In this document: piece by piece, positions 23,675 through 33,702 of the stretch
Layout of the letters: each line of letters opens with the position of its first letter
How positions within the stretch are numbered: position 1 is the first letter of the stretch
Assembly: GCF_012221945.1 (NCBI RefSeq)
Contig: NZ_CP032549.1
Location: 3,162,001 to 3,226,000 of the forward strand
Direction: 5' to 3'
Length of the DNA stretch: 64,000 nt
Source of the DNA: Glutamicibacter mishrai
GTDB lineage: Bacteria > Actinomycetota > Actinomycetes > Actinomycetales > Micrococcaceae
The notes under the pieces: model-generated
Told to the model about the DNA's origin: nothing
Databases searched by the model: none
What the model saw: the letters and a program-made list of their open reading frames with translations, nothing else
Program-made: the position numbers and the translations under genes

Positions 23675-26600
23675 TCAGGATTCTTCGGAAGAATCCTTCG
23701 TCGACTTATTGATCATCTCTTCAATCGCGCGCCGCTCCTTGCGCGTGGTGGGAATCTGGCCGGTCAGCGGGTGGACCACCTGCGCGCCCGACTCGCCGTT
23801 CGATGACGGTTCCGGCGGCGTCGATTCCTGAGCTTTGGGCGCATCGCTCTTGGGTGCGGTGATCTTGGCACTGGCCGAATCCATGGCCAGGGCCAGATCT
23901 GCCGCGTCGGTGTCGCGCTGGGCCGTGTGCTTGCGGTTGGCGCGGCGTTGGGCGCGCTTCTCCTTGCGCGACTCGACCATGCGGTAGAGCACCGGAACCA
24001 GGATCAGGGTCAGCAGGGTCGAGGAGACCAAGCCGCCAATCACCACAACAGCCAGAGGCTGCGAAATGAACCCGGACTGGCCGGTGAGTCCCAGGCCCAT
24101 CGGGACCAACGCGAAGATCGTCGCGAGCGCCGTCATCAGAATCGGGCGCAAACGCTGGCGGGCACCCTGCATGATCGCATCATCCAGGCTCATGGCCTCG
24201 CGCTCTGGCGTGGCCACACGATACTGGTTGATCAAGTCGATGAGCACAATCGCGTTGGTCACCACGATGCCCACCAGCATCAGCATGCCGATCAGCGATG
24301 GCAAGCCCAGCGGGATGCCCGAGATCAACAGCAGGCCGATGGCGCCGGTGGCGGCAAATGGAATCGAGACCAGGAGGACCAGCGGCTGGATCAGCGACTT
24401 GAAGGTTGCCACCATGATCACGTAGACGATGGCAATGGCAGCCAGCAGCGCCAGGTAGAGCTGGTTGAAGGAGTCGGCCTGTTCGGTGGCGGCGCCACCG
24501 ACTTCGGCGCTTGCGCCCTCGGGGAGCTCAACCGACTCAAGGGTCTTGGTCACCTCAGAGGAGACCTTGCCCAGCATGTTCTCTTCCGGCGTCAGCGTCA
24601 CCGTGGCGATCCGCTCGCCATTGGAGGTCGTGACCTGCTGAACCACGTTGGCGCGGTCGACCTTGGCCAAATCCTGCAGTTCCTGGACGCCGGCAGCCGT
24701 TGGAATCTTCAGCTCGCGCAGCTTCTGCAGGCTATCGAGCTTCAGCCCTTCACCGATCTGAACCGTCAGATCCGTGTAGTCCAGGCGCAACGTGCCCGCC
24801 GGAACAGGGGAGACCTGGCCGGCAACCATCCCGGCCAACTGCGATTCGGTCAAACCGGCCGCGGCAGCCTTGTCCGCATCGATATCGATGGAGACCTGTT
24901 CGCGTTCTGCTGAGAGGTTATCGGTGATCCCGGTGATGTGCGCGGTGTCGTTCAAAGACTCGCGCATCTTCTGTGTGGCATCGCGCAGGATCGCTTCATC
25001 GGGAGCCTTGATCTCCACGGTGACATCGCTGGAAGTCATGGCCGAGGAGTTCGAGCCGAAGGTGACGGTCATGTCCTTTGACAGATCCAGGCCCTGCACC
25101 TGCTCGCGCACCGTATTAGTCAGCTCTTCCTGATCCACATCAGGGTTGGTGATGGCGGTGAAGCTGGCGGTATCCGAGCCCGAGGCGAACATGGCCGCCA
25201 TGCCGCTGGCAGTGCCTACCGTCATCTGCACGTCCTCGACACCGTCGATATCGCGCAGCTTCGTCTCGATCTTGCCCGCTTCGGCCACGGTAGTGTCCAA
25301 GGCGGTGCCCGAAGGCATCTTCGCTGTCACGGTGATCGAGTTCTCGCCGGTGGAACCCAGCAGGTTGGTATTGAGCAGCGGAGTCATCGCCACCGTGCCG
25401 GCAAGGATGAGCACCGAGGCGAGCAGGGTGATCACCGGATGTTTCTGGGTGGACTTGAGCACCGGAAGGTAGGCGCGCTGCATCCAGGACTTGTCCTCGG
25501 CAACGTGGACCGTTCGCGCCTTGTCGCTGCCCGGGCGGTGCGGAAGGAACCAGTAGGCAAGCACCGGAACGATGGTGAGCGAAACCAGCAGGGACGCGAG
25601 CAGGGCGATGGTCATGGTCAACGCGAACGGGCTGAACAGCTCGCCGGCCATGCCGCCCACCATGGCGATGGGCAGGAAGACCGCGACGGTGGTCAGGGTC
25701 GCGGCGGTAATAGCTCCGGCGACCTCCCGCACTGCCAGCAGGATGGATTGCGCCTTGGACTCGCCGAAGGCCAGGTGCCGCTTGATGTTCTCGATGACCA
25801 CGATCGAGTCATCGACCACGCGTCCGATGGAGATGGTCAAGGCCCCGAGGGTCAGCATGTTCAACGTGTAGCCGAAGACATTCATGCCGATGAAGGTGGC
25901 CATCAGGGAGAGTGGGATCGAAATGGCGGTGACCAGCGTGGAGCGCACCGAGAAGAGGAAGACCAGGATGATGATGACCGCGAAGCCCAATCCGAGCGCG
26001 CCTTCGACCGCCAGGTGGCTGATCGAGTCCTCGATGAATGGTGCCTGGTCGAAGATCGTGGTCATGGTGGCCTTATGGCCCAATTCGGATTCCAGATCGG
26101 CAACCATGGCAGCCACGGCATGCGAGATGGCAACGGTATCGCCATCGGGAGTCTTGGTGACCGAGATGGACAGCGTTTCATCGCCGTTGGTGCGGGTGAC
26201 GCTGGTGGCTTCATCGGCCTTGACCGAGACGTCGGCGACATCCTTGAGCAGCGCCGGGCCATTGTCGGTGACCAGCGGGATGTCCTTGATGGCGTCGAGG
26301 TTATCCGGTGTGGATCCGGCGATCACCGGGAGCTCAAGGCCGTCCACGTCCATATTGCCCACCGGGATCGGCGAACCGGCATTTTCGATGCCGTCCTTCA
26401 GATCATTCACGCTCAACCCGGCGCGGGTCATCTCGGCGTTCTTCGGAATCACCGCAATGTGCTGGGAGGCACCGCCGGAGACCGAGGCTTCGCGCACGCC
26501 GTCAATCTTCTGCAGCTTGGGCAGTGCAATGCGTTCGACATCGTCGTTGAGCGCGTCAAGGGATTCATCCGAAGAAACCGCCAGCATCAGCACCGGAAGA

Positions 26601-27004
26601 TCAGCGATCGAGCCGGCAAGGGCGGTGGGCTCGACATCTTCAGGCAGCTGCTGTTTTGCGTTGGAGATGGCGCGCTCGACCTGTGAACGGGCGCGATCCA
26701 TGTCGGTCCCGTATTCGAAGGACAGCGCGATGCGCGTGAAGCCCGCCTGCGAGGTGGCGCTGGAGGAGTCGAGTCCTTCCACCGCTTGCAAGGCGGTTTC
26801 CAGCGGGGCGGCGACCTGTTCGTCGATTACCTCGGGGCTGGCTCCGGCCTGCGTGGCCATGACCGAGATCTGCGGGAACTCCAATGACGGGATCAGTTCC
26901 TGTTTCAGTGACCCCATGGAAATCACGCCGAAGACGGCGGCGAAGATGGTCACCAGCGCGATCAGCGCGCGATTCTTCAATGACAGGATGGCCAAGCGAT
27001 GCAT
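23675..27004 (-). CDS. RND-superfamily efflux permease (AcrB/CusA type)
   Basis: The 1109-residue membrane protein has the RND layout: one N-terminal helix, a large extracytoplasmic loop, six helices, a second loop, and five final helices. Diagnostic stretches: ELIPSLEFPQISVMATQAGASPEVIDEQVAAPLE near residues 35-70, the proton-relay pair in GRVVDDSIVVIENIKRHL near 395 (equivalent to AcrB D407/D408), and GIPLGLPSLIGMLMLVGIVVTNAIVLIDL near 905-935 with a Lys-free second repeat. The last 100 residues form a charged cytoplasmic tail rich in K, R and E, absent from Gram-negative pumps. No membrane-fusion partner gene is adjacent. Substrates are unknown. Confidence 0.92.
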   Translation of the reverse strand: MHRLAILSLKNRALIALVTIFAAVFGVISMGSLKQELIPSLEFPQISVMATQAGASPEVIDEQVAAPLETALQAVEGLDSSSATSQAGFTRIALSFEYGTDMDRARSQVERAISNAKQQLPEDVEPTALAGSIADLPVLMLAVSSDESLDALNDDVERIALPKLQKIDGVREASVSGGASQHIAVIPKNAEMTRAGLSVNDLKDGIENAGSPIPVGNMDVDGLELPVIAGSTPDNLDAIKDIPLVTDNGPALLKDVADVSVKADEATSVTRTNGDETLSISVTKTPDGDTVAISHAVAAMVADLESELGHKATMTTIFDQAPFIEDSISHLAVEGALGLGFAVIIILVFLFSVRSTLVTAISIPLSLMATFIGMNVFGYTLNMLTLGALTISIGRVVDDSIVVIENIKRHLAFGESKAQSILLAVREVAGAITAATLTTVAVFLPIAMVGGMAGELFSPFALTMTIALLASLLVSLTIVPVLAYWFLPHRPGSDKARTVHVAEDKSWMQRAYLPVLKSTQKHPVITLLASVLILAGTVAMTPLLNTNLLGSTGENSITVTAKMPSGTALDTTVAEAGKIETKLRDIDGVEDVQMTVGTASGMAAMFASGSDTASFTAITNPDVDQEELTNTVREQVQGLDLSKDMTVTFGSNSSAMTSSDVTVEIKAPDEAILRDATQKMRESLNDTAHITGITDNLSAEREQVSIDIDADKAAAAGLTESQLAGMVAGQVSPVPAGTLRLDYTDLTVQIGEGLKLDSLQKLRELKIPTAAGVQELQDLAKVDRANVVQQVTTSNGERIATVTLTPEENMLGKVSSEVTKTLESVELPEGASAEVGGAATEQADSFNQLYLALLAAIAIVYVIMVATFKSLIQPLVLLVSIPFAATGAIGLLLISGIPLGLPSLIGMLMLVGIVVTNAIVLIDLINQYRVATPEREAMSLDDAIMQGARQRLRPILMTALATIFALVPMGLGLTGQSGFISQPLAVVVIGGLVSSTLLTLILVPVLYRMVESRKEKRAQRRANRKHTAQRDTDAADLALAMDSASAKITAPKSDAPKAQESTPPEPSSNGESGAQVVHPLTGQIPTTRKERRAIEEMINKSTKDSSEES

Positions 27005-27134
27005 GCGGTTGTAGTCCTAGCTAAGTCGCAGTACGGGAGTGGGCTTGGTATTAAGTCTATGTGGTTGTTAAAGCGCAACTGTCCGTTCTGGCGGCATATC
27101 GGCAAAGATCATCCGAGAGGAGTATGAAGATGGC

Positions 27135-27168
27135 AAACCCCTTGAGCGCGGTGGCGCTCAAGGGGTTT
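27135..27168 (-). terminator. Terminator after the aldo/keto reductase
   Basis: AAACCCCTTGAGCGC and GCGCTCAAGGGGTTT form a 15-bp perfect stem with a GGTG loop, past the stop of the minus-strand aldo/keto reductase gene. Confidence 0.8.
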
Positions 27169-27202
27169 GAAGGACGCGGGGTGATGTGTCGCCCAGCGGC
27201 AA

Positions 27203-28234
27203 TTATGATTGGACGTTGCCTCCGGGTTCGGCTGCGAATCCATCGATCGCGGCCAGTTCCTCCGCGGAGAATTCCAGGTTGTCCACGGCTGCCAACGAGT
27301 CTTCCAGCTGCTTCACGCTTGAAGCGCCCACCAGTGCGGAGGTCACCGGGGTGCCCACCTTTTGGTCGCGCAGCAACCAGGAGATCGCCATTTGCGCCAA
27401 GGACTGTCCGCGCTGCGTTGCGATGTCGTTCAGTCCACGGATGCGATCAAGGATCGGCTCGGTAATCGAGGATTCCGACAGGAAGCGGCCCTTGGTCGCC
27501 CGGGAATTTTCCGGGATGCCGTTCAGGTAGCGGTTGGTGAGCAAGCCCTGGGCAAGCGGCGAGAACGCAATCGATCCGGCGCCCGCTTGTTCCAGAGCCT
27601 GGAAGAGATTTGGCTCGTCAGCTTCGGTCCACCGGTTGAACATGGAGTAGCTAGGCTGGTGGATCAGCAGCGGCGTACCCAGCTCCTTGAGGATCCGGGC
27701 GGCTTCAAGAGTCTGCTCGGGGGAGTAGGAAGAAATGCCGGCGTACAGGGCTCGTCCGGAGCGCACCGCTTGGTCCAGCGCGCCCATGGTCTCTTCCAGC
27801 GGGGTGTCCGGGTCCGGGCGGTGGCTGTAGAAGATGTCGACGTAGTCCAGGCCCATGCGCTCCAGCGACTGGTCGAGGCTGGAAAGCAGGTATTTGCGCG
27901 AGCCGCCATCGCCGTACGGGCCGGGCCACATTCGGTGTCCGGCCTTGGATGAGATGACCAGTTCATCGCGGTATGGCTTGAAGTCCTGGGCAAGGTGGCG
28001 GCCGAAGTTGGTTTCCGCGGTGCCATCCGGAGGGCCATAGTTGTTGGCCAGATCGAAGTGCGTGACGCCGAGGTCGAAGGCGCGGCGCAGGATCGCGTTC
28101 TGTTCGTCGAAGCGTTTGTCATCGCCGAAGTTATGCCACAGTCCTAGTGAAATGACGGGGAGCTTGAGGCCGCTTCGTCCAACGCGGCGGTATGGCATGG
28201 ATTCGTAGCGGTTCGCAGCTGCGGAGTAAGTCAT
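27203..28234 (-). CDS. Aldo/keto reductase (YghZ/L-glyceraldehyde-3-phosphate reductase-like)
   Basis: The 343-residue protein shows the AKR barrel and tetrad: Asp in HFDLANNYGPPDG, Tyr in the same segment (near residue 65), Lys in LVISSKAGHRMWPGPYG (near 96) and His in IFYSHRPDPDTPLEETM (near 138). The motif after the Lys and the overall length fit the YghZ/Kv-beta-like branch that reduces L-glyceraldehyde 3-phosphate and methylglyoxal-type aldehydes. It stands alone between two terminators. Substrate is inferred from subfamily only. Confidence 0.9.
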   Translation of the reverse strand: MTYSAAANRYESMPYRRVGRSGLKLPVISLGLWHNFGDDKRFDEQNAILRRAFDLGVTHFDLANNYGPPDGTAETNFGRHLAQDFKPYRDELVISSKAGHRMWPGPYGDGGSRKYLLSSLDQSLERMGLDYVDIFYSHRPDPDTPLEETMGALDQAVRSGRALYAGISSYSPEQTLEAARILKELGTPLLIHQPSYSMFNRWTEADEPNLFQALEQAGAGSIAFSPLAQGLLTNRYLNGIPENSRATKGRFLSESSITEPILDRIRGLNDIATQRGQSLAQMAISWLLRDQKVGTPVTSALVGASSVKQLEDSLAAVDNLEFSAEELAAIDGFAAEPGGNVQS

Positions 28235-28401
28235 GAATACCTTTCAGCAATGTGCCTGGCGCGGTCTGTGCCGGACAGCATTTTTGAGAATACCGGTAAA
28301 AGTGACCTGGGACTCTTTTATCGTGCAGTGAGTCGCGGGCATTCCGTCGAAACACTTCCGGCGTGCCAGTACGCTGCTCTGTGCGGACGGTTAACGGCCA
28401 A

Positions 28402-28429
28402 GAGCCGCCCACCAAATGGTGGACGGCTC
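28402..28429 (-). terminator. Terminator of mqo
   Basis: GAGCCGCCCACC and GGTGGACGGCTC pair (one G-T type mismatch) around AAAT; on the minus strand CTTGG follows the stem. It lies just after the mqo stop. Confidence 0.65.
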
Positions 28430-28443
28430 GTGGTCGCGGGGGA

Positions 28444-29934
28444 CTAGGCCAATCCCAGAGTCTTATCGGTTGCTGCCTTGACCTCAGCGTAGAGCGCTGG
28501 GTTTTCGTTCAGCTTCTGGCCGTAGGAAGGAATCATGTCCTTCAGCTTCGACTCCCAGCCTGCGAACTGCTTGGGGAAGCAGCGCGAGAGCAGGCCGACC
28601 ATGATCGGGGTGGCGGTCGAAGCGCCTGGCGAAGCGCCGAGCAGACCGGAGATCGAGCCATCAGAAGAAGTGATGACCTCGGTTCCGAACTGAAGCACAC
28701 CGCCCTTCTTGGCGTCCTTCTTGATGACCTGTACACGCTGGCCGGCGGTGATCAGTTCCCACTGGGAACCGTCGGCACCTGGGAAGTATTCGGTTAGTGC
28801 CTCATCCTTCTTGGCGCGGGACTTGAGAACTTCCTTGATCAGGTAAGTAGTCAGGTCCAAGTTGTCCTTGCCCACTGCGAGCATTGGGATCAGGTTGTGC
28901 GGACGCAGCGAGAGTGGCAGGTCCAGCTGGCCGGTGGACTTCAGGAAGTTCATCGAGAAGCCGGCGTATGGGCCGAACATCAGTGAACGCTTGCCGTCAA
29001 CAAAGCGGGTATCCAGGTGTGGAACCGACATTGGCGGAGCGCCGACCGAAGCCTGGCCGTAGACCTTGGCGTTGTGCTGGTTGACAATGGTTTCATCGGT
29101 GCAGCGCAGGAACTGGCCGGAGACCGGGAAACCGCCGAAGCCCTTGATTTCCTCGATGCCAGACTTCTGCAGCAGTGGCAGCGCACCGCCGCCGGCGCCT
29201 ACGAAGACGAACTTTGCCTTGACGTTCTTGACCGAGCCGGAAGCCTTGTCCTTGACCGTCAGTTCCCAGCCGGCACCGGAGCGCTTGAGGTTCTGCACCT
29301 TGTGGCCGTAGTTCACCGATGCACCAGCGGCGCTCAGCGAGTTGGTAAGATCCGAGGTGAGGCGACCGAAGTCGACGTCCGTACCGGAAGTTACGCGCGA
29401 AGCAGCGACCTTCTGGGATGCGTCGCGACCCTGGGCAACCAGTGGAGTCCACTCGTTGATGGTGTCGAGGTCGTTGGTGATTTCCAGTTCCTCGAACAGC
29501 GTGTTGGGCTTCAGCGCCTCGTAACGGGTCTGCAGGTACTTGGAGTGATCATCGCCGATAACAAACGACATGTGGGGAAGCGGATTGATGAAGCTGTTGT
29601 CAGCAACGCGTTTGTTGTCCACTGCCCAGGAGAAGAACTGGCGGGACATCTGGAACTGCTCATTGATCCCAATAGCCTTGGCCGGATCAACCGAACCGTC
29701 AGCAGCGGCTGCGGTGTAGTTCAACTCGCACAGGGCGGAGTGGCCGGTACCTGCGTTGTTCCAAGGGGAGGAAGACTCCAGCCCTGCCTTGTCCAGGTTC
29801 TCAAAAAGACCAATAGACCAGGTTGGTTCCAGCTGGTTGATCATAGTGCCCAGGGTGGCACTCATGATGCCGGCACCGATTAGTACTACGTCAAAAGATT
29901 CGGTTGACGTTTCAGAAGGCACGAGGATCTCCAT
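28444..29934 (-). CDS. mqo: Malate:quinone oxidoreductase
   Basis: Mqo is a membrane-associated FAD enzyme that oxidises malate to oxaloacetate and passes electrons to the quinone pool, serving both the TCA cycle and respiration. The 496 residues begin with the FAD site [17 protein letters not shown] and contain the family segments [22 protein letters not shown] near residue 52, [19 protein letters not shown] near 245, and [14 protein letters not shown] plus [19 protein letters not shown] towards the C-terminus. Size is normal. It is monocistronic with its own terminator. An Mqo rather than only an NAD-dependent malate dehydrogenase is common in corynebacteria and relatives. Confidence 0.96.
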   Translation of the reverse strand: MEILVPSETSTESFDVVLIGAGIMSATLGTMINQLEPTWSIGLFENLDKAGLESSSPWNNAGTGHSALCELNYTAAAADGSVDPAKAIGINEQFQMSRQFFSWAVDNKRVADNSFINPLPHMSFVIGDDHSKYLQTRYEALKPNTLFEELEITNDLDTINEWTPLVAQGRDASQKVAASRVTSGTDVDFGRLTSDLTNSLSAAGASVNYGHKVQNLKRSGAGWELTVKDKASGSVKNVKAKFVFVGAGGGALPLLQKSGIEEIKGFGGFPVSGQFLRCTDETIVNQHNAKVYGQASVGAPPMSVPHLDTRFVDGKRSLMFGPYAGFSMNFLKSTGQLDLPLSLRPHNLIPMLAVGKDNLDLTTYLIKEVLKSRAKKDEALTEYFPGADGSQWELITAGQRVQVIKKDAKKGGVLQFGTEVITSSDGSISGLLGASPGASTATPIMVGLLSRCFPKQFAGWESKLKDMIPSYGQKLNENPALYAEVKAATDKTLGLA

Positions 29935-30012
29935 CGACAGTGATACTTTGCTCTATCCCAGAGTAGACCTAACCACCCTTGGGTTAGAAATCCTTAACTC
30001 GGTTAACGGTCA

Positions 30013-31857
30013 TTAACTTGAGATGGACGGTGAATTCGTCATCCGGACGTCGGCGAAGCATTCGTTGAGCATCGGGGACGGCGGATAGAAGGTGACATTT
30101 CCGTTAAATGCCAGCGCAGAGATCGGAAAGACCAATGGCAGCAGGGGCAGATCCTCGTCCAGTGTTTTCAGGATGCTCGCGTAGGCTGCAGTGCGTTCTT
30201 CGCCTGATGGGATCGAACGAGCCAGCATGATTTGTGAGTCAAGTAACGCGGACTTGTAGCCGAACTCATTCTCTTTATTGGCCAAGATGCCTGAAAGGAA
30301 GTCATCGGCCGACCGGTAGCCGCCGGAGAAGCCAAGCAGGTGCAGGCCGTTGAACTTGTTGGACTGAACGGTTTTGACGTAGCCATCGGTCCAGGCGATA
30401 GGTCTCGGCTTGATCCGGATCCCCACCTGGGCGAGGTCTTCGGCGATTTGCGCGAAGGTCCGTTCGGGTAGTGGCAGGTAATTGCGGGAGACGCGCAGAG
30501 GGTACGCGAATTCGATTTCCTCTCCCTTGTATCCGATCTTTTCCAGCAGTTCCTTTGCTTTGACCGAATCATGGGTCGCGGTGTCATCCGGGTTTGGAAT
30601 ACTCAATGCCGAAGGCAGAATCGTCGCGGCGTATTTGGAACCCTGGATAAATAGCTTGTCAGTAAGGGAGCTGCGGTTGATCCCGTGGGCGATGGCCTGA
30701 CGGAATTCTGGCTGGGCGAGCCACTTGTTGCGCTGGTCCATGCCGAGGTAGAGCACGGAGAACGGATCACGCTGCACCACAACCTTGGCGTTGCGCACCA
30801 AGGTGCGCATGGTGTCGACAGACACCATGTCAAAGCCGTCGATTTCATCTGCCAGCAGTGCGCCTTCCCGGTTATATGGAGAAGGAATCGCGGAAATCAG
30901 CACCACTTCAGGATGCTGCTTGTTGTCGGCGAGGCGCTTCTGATCCCAATAGTCGGCAAAGATCTCCAGCCGGACAACATCGTTGTCCAGGGAAATGAAC
31001 TTGAACGGTCCAGTGCCCATCGGCTTGGTAGTCAATGATTCCGCTGGGTTGTCCTTGGGGCCACCGGTCAGGGCGCTCGGCGCGGCGATTGCCATGCCCG
31101 GAAGCGTCAGGGCTTCAATAAGGCCCGGCAACCGGCGACGCAGGTTCAGCGTGACAACATATGTGTCCGTTGCCCTGACGGACCTGAAATGGCTGGCGGA
31201 GCCACCTTCGGACTTGCCCTCGAAGAGATCAGTGGTGAACTGCTTCTGCAGATCAGCTAGCTGCTGGATCCGCTGCTGCTCCACACTGAGCTCTTCAGGG
31301 GTGGCGTCCTGTTTTTCCTTGGCCGACAGCTCGAGATCCTTGGCCTTCGGCAAGGTGGGGATGTTGCTGTTGTAGTGGAAGACGTCGAAGAAACCTTGCG
31401 TTGACTGCTCGCTGAGGGTCTTGGAGAGCGATTCCCAACGCTTGAAGTTGGCAACGACTGCCTGCGCATTGAGTTCGGTGCCATCGTGGAATTTGACGCC
31501 CTGGCGCAGGGTGAAGGTGTAGGTCAGTCCGTCGTTGCTTTCGGCCCAGGATTCAGCCAGCCCGGCGACGGCGCCACCGGTATCAGGATCGATGTCAATC
31601 AGCGTCTCGTAGACCTGGCGGGTCACGCGGAATGACTCATTGTCCGCCACGATGGCTGGATCCAACTTGATCGGGGGAGCAGAAGCGGCCAGCCGCAAGG
31701 TGCGTGGGGTGGTCTTGGCTGAAGCCGATGCTGATGCTGTAGAAGATGCCTGGGATTCAGGGTTGCCAGTGCAGGCGGCTAAGGCCAGCGCGGTTGTCGC
31801 TAGAGTACCGGTCAGCACTGCGCGTCGAGATACGAAACTTAGTGGCAAATCGGGCAC
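30013..31857 (-). CDS. ABC transporter substrate-binding lipoprotein (peptide/nickel SBP_bac_5 family)
   Basis: The 614-residue protein starts with a twin-Arg-containing lipoprotein signal (SRRAVLTGTLATTALALAAC; acceptor Cys near residue 29), followed by a Ser/Ala linker and a family 5 solute-binding domain: NESFRVTRQVYETLIDID near 70, ESWAESNDGLTYTFTLRQGVKFHDGTELNAQAVVANFKRW near 105-145, PMGTGPFKF near 280, and FRQAIAHGINRSSL near 390. It should bind oligopeptides or similar solutes outside the membrane. The middle (about residues 150-220) holds an insert rich in K, E and Q. No permease or ATPase genes are adjacent, so its transporter must be encoded elsewhere or the protein has another role. 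Confidence 0.9.
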   Translation of the reverse strand: MPDLPLSFVSRRAVLTGTLATTALALAACTGNPESQASSTASASASAKTTPRTLRLAASAPPIKLDPAIVADNESFRVTRQVYETLIDIDPDTGGAVAGLAESWAESNDGLTYTFTLRQGVKFHDGTELNAQAVVANFKRWESLSKTLSEQSTQGFFDVFHYNSNIPTLPKAKDLELSAKEKQDATPEELSVEQQRIQQLADLQKQFTTDLFEGKSEGGSASHFRSVRATDTYVVTLNLRRRLPGLIEALTLPGMAIAAPSALTGGPKDNPAESLTTKPMGTGPFKFISLDNDVVRLEIFADYWDQKRLADNKQHPEVVLISAIPSPYNREGALLADEIDGFDMVSVDTMRTLVRNAKVVVQRDPFSVLYLGMDQRNKWLAQPEFRQAIAHGINRSSLTDKLFIQGSKYAATILPSALSIPNPDDTATHDSVKAKELLEKIGYKGEEIEFAYPLRVSRNYLPLPERTFAQIAEDLAQVGIRIKPRPIAWTDGYVKTVQSNKFNGLHLLGFSGGYRSADDFLSGILANKENEFGYKSALLDSQIMLARSIPSGEERTAAYASILKTLDEDLPLLPLVFPISALAFNGNVTFYPPSPMLNECFADVRMTNSPSISS

Positions 31858-31959
31858 AGGGATGGCTCATCTTCCTTATAGCAAGCAGTTTTCAATTCCG
31901 CGCACCACCGGAATCGGTGGCAGCGTAACGGTATTTATCAAAGATAGCGCACCAAAGTG

Positions 31960-31991
31960 CTGGCCCCGGGAGCTGAAACTCCCGGGACCAG
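31960..31991 (-). terminator. Terminator of the hydroxyacid dehydrogenase gene
   Basis: CTGGCCCCGGGAG and CTCCCGGGACCAG pair almost perfectly around CTGAAA, downstream of the minus-strand dehydrogenase stop. Confidence 0.7.
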
Positions 31992-32008
31992 CAGTTGTCA
32001 TCGAATCG

Positions 32009-32941
32009 TTAGCTGCGGTGCACGAGATTCTCGCCGGTTTCACCGGCTGACCAAGCGGCGACCTGACGCTGCAGCAACTTGACCATGCGCGGGAAGAAGG
32101 CCGCGGTGTTGCCGCCATTATGCGGAATGATCAGTGCATTCGGGCATTTCCATAGAGGGTGGTCCTGTGTCAGGGGCTCTGGATCGAATACATCCGAAGC
32201 GACATTAAGGCGTCCCGAAGCGACTTCAGCCACAAGTGCATCAGTGTCGACTACCGGGCCACGTGCCACGTTGACGACGGTGGCGCCGTCTGGGAGCTTG
32301 GCCAGCAGCGGTGCGTCAACCAGATGATGGGTGGAATCGTTGAGCGGAACAATCAGTATCAATACGTCGATTTTCGGCGCGTGGGCGGGCAGATCACTGG
32401 TTGCGAAGACCTGTCCGTACTCATCGGTGCGAGCGGCAGAGCCATAGCGCAGGAGATTGACCTCGAATGGCTCCAGCCGCTTACGGATTTCATGACCAAT
32501 GCCGCCAACTCCGACCAGCCCCACAGTTCGATCTGCAAGCCCGGGCCACTGTCGCGGATTCCAGTGGTCCTCCTGCTGATCTCGGACCGCTTGAGGGAAA
32601 CCGCGCAGTGAGGCGATGGCCAGGCCGATGGCCATCTCCGCCGTTGATGCGGCGTGGACGCCGGCTGCGGTGTTGATATCGGCGCGATCTCCGATAAGTT
32701 CGACCATGCCGTCATATCCGGTGGTCTGGGTCTGGACGACTTTCAGGTTTTCCGCCTTGCGGATGGAGCGCAAGGTATCGGCAGTCGCCATATAGGGCAT
32801 CACGGCGATTTCGATGTCGTCCAGCGGTACCTGCGGGTCGTTGTTCAAGTCCCACAGCACCGGTTTGAGGTTCTCGGGAAAAGCCCCGACCGCGTCAATG
32901 AGGTCTTGGCTCGGAAAAGAAATAGTTCGTTGGGCGCTCAT
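32009..32941 (-). CDS. D-2-hydroxyacid dehydrogenase family protein
   Basis: The 310-residue enzyme has the cofactor motif VGLVGVGGIGHEIRKRL near residue 140, the catalytic Arg in NVARGPVVDTDAL near 228, an acidic residue in VFDPEPLTQDHPL near 257 and His in LIIPHNGGNT near 277. The usual PHxAG/A around the catalytic His is PHNGG here. The N-terminal domain is short. It is unrelated in position to the other hydroxyacid dehydrogenase locus. The 2-keto acid substrate is unknown. Confidence 0.9.
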   Translation of the reverse strand: MSAQRTISFPSQDLIDAVGAFPENLKPVLWDLNNDPQVPLDDIEIAVMPYMATADTLRSIRKAENLKVVQTQTTGYDGMVELIGDRADINTAAGVHAASTAEMAIGLAIASLRGFPQAVRDQQEDHWNPRQWPGLADRTVGLVGVGGIGHEIRKRLEPFEVNLLRYGSAARTDEYGQVFATSDLPAHAPKIDVLILIVPLNDSTHHLVDAPLLAKLPDGATVVNVARGPVVDTDALVAEVASGRLNVASDVFDPEPLTQDHPLWKCPNALIIPHNGGNTAAFFPRMVKLLQRQVAAWSAGETGENLVHRS

Positions 32942-33115
32942 GGATTCACTCTACAAACGCAGTCAAGAGTTTAGAAGTAACCCCTAGTCATATCCTGTAA
33001 TGAAGGTCACCGCGGATCCGGGCCCATCGAATTTGCGCTGGGGAATAAAGCTGGTAAAGTTTTATCTCGTTGCGAAAGCGCGGAGCTCGAAAAAGCTTCT
33101 AGAACATCGCAGCGG

Positions 33116-33188
33116 GCGCCTCTAGCTCAATTGGCAGAGCAAATGACTCTTAATCATTAGGTTCCGGGTTCAAGTCCCGGGGGGCGCA
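33116..33188 (+). tRNA. tRNA-Lys (anticodon CTT), copy 1
   Basis: A 73-base cloverleaf: acceptor GCGCCTC/GGGGCGC, D-arm GCTC-GAGC, anticodon loop CTCTTAA with CTT at 33149-33151, and T-arm CCGGG-TTCAAGT-CCCGG. CCA is encoded at 33189-33191. Confidence 0.97.
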
Positions 33189-33236
33189 CCAACATATTCC
33201 TCGAATTTTCGCTGGGTGTGTTCAAAAAAAGAATAT

Positions 33237-33309
33237 GCGCCTCTAGCTCAATTGGCAGAGCAAATGACTCTTAATCATTAGGTTCCGGGTTCAAGTCCCG
33301 GGGGGCGCA
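33237..33309 (+). tRNA. tRNA-Lys (anticodon CTT), copy 2
   Basis: The sequence is identical to copy 1 over all 73 bases, and CCA is again encoded (33310-33312). The spacer from copy 1 is only 45 bases, so both are probably cut from one precursor. Confidence 0.97.
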
Positions 33310-33312
33310 CCA

Positions 33313-33702
33313 AAATCAAGGTTCGAATAGCCTCCATTTATGGTAGCGATTCGGACCTTGCTTCATTTCTGCCCCGTGGCCATTTCCGGCATCGCGGGGC
33401 CATGGCGGCAGCCGCTGGGGGAATCCGCCTCCACTGCTCATTGCGACGTGCCAATTGGCAGGATTCGAAGCGTGCAGCCCGGGGCGATTCCCTTTAGGTT
33501 CTCAGGCCCAGGGCCGAATTGAAAAATATTCTATGTGTCGTGGATTACTTAATGCTGCAATAGAAGGCCTTAAGTGCCATCTGACCTGTTGGTTTCCGGT
33601 TTTCTCGGGGAGTGGTCGCGATTTTTGATTTCGACCTGTTTCTGCTTATGATTATCTACGTTGCAACGACGGTTAGTGAAAACGAACTAGTCAGAGCGAT
33701 AT
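33313..33702. other. Spacer between tRNA-Lys copies 2 and 3
   Basis: These 390 bases show no convincing gene. The AT-rich last part (TTTGATTTCGACC..., TATGATTAT near 33647-33656) could hold a promoter for copy 3. Confidence 0.4.

Noticed and set aside
25439..26686. Plus-strand frame of 415 residues opposite the RND permease
   Set aside because: Rich in Gly, Asp, Arg and Gln in the repetitive manner of antisense frames; no fold recognised.
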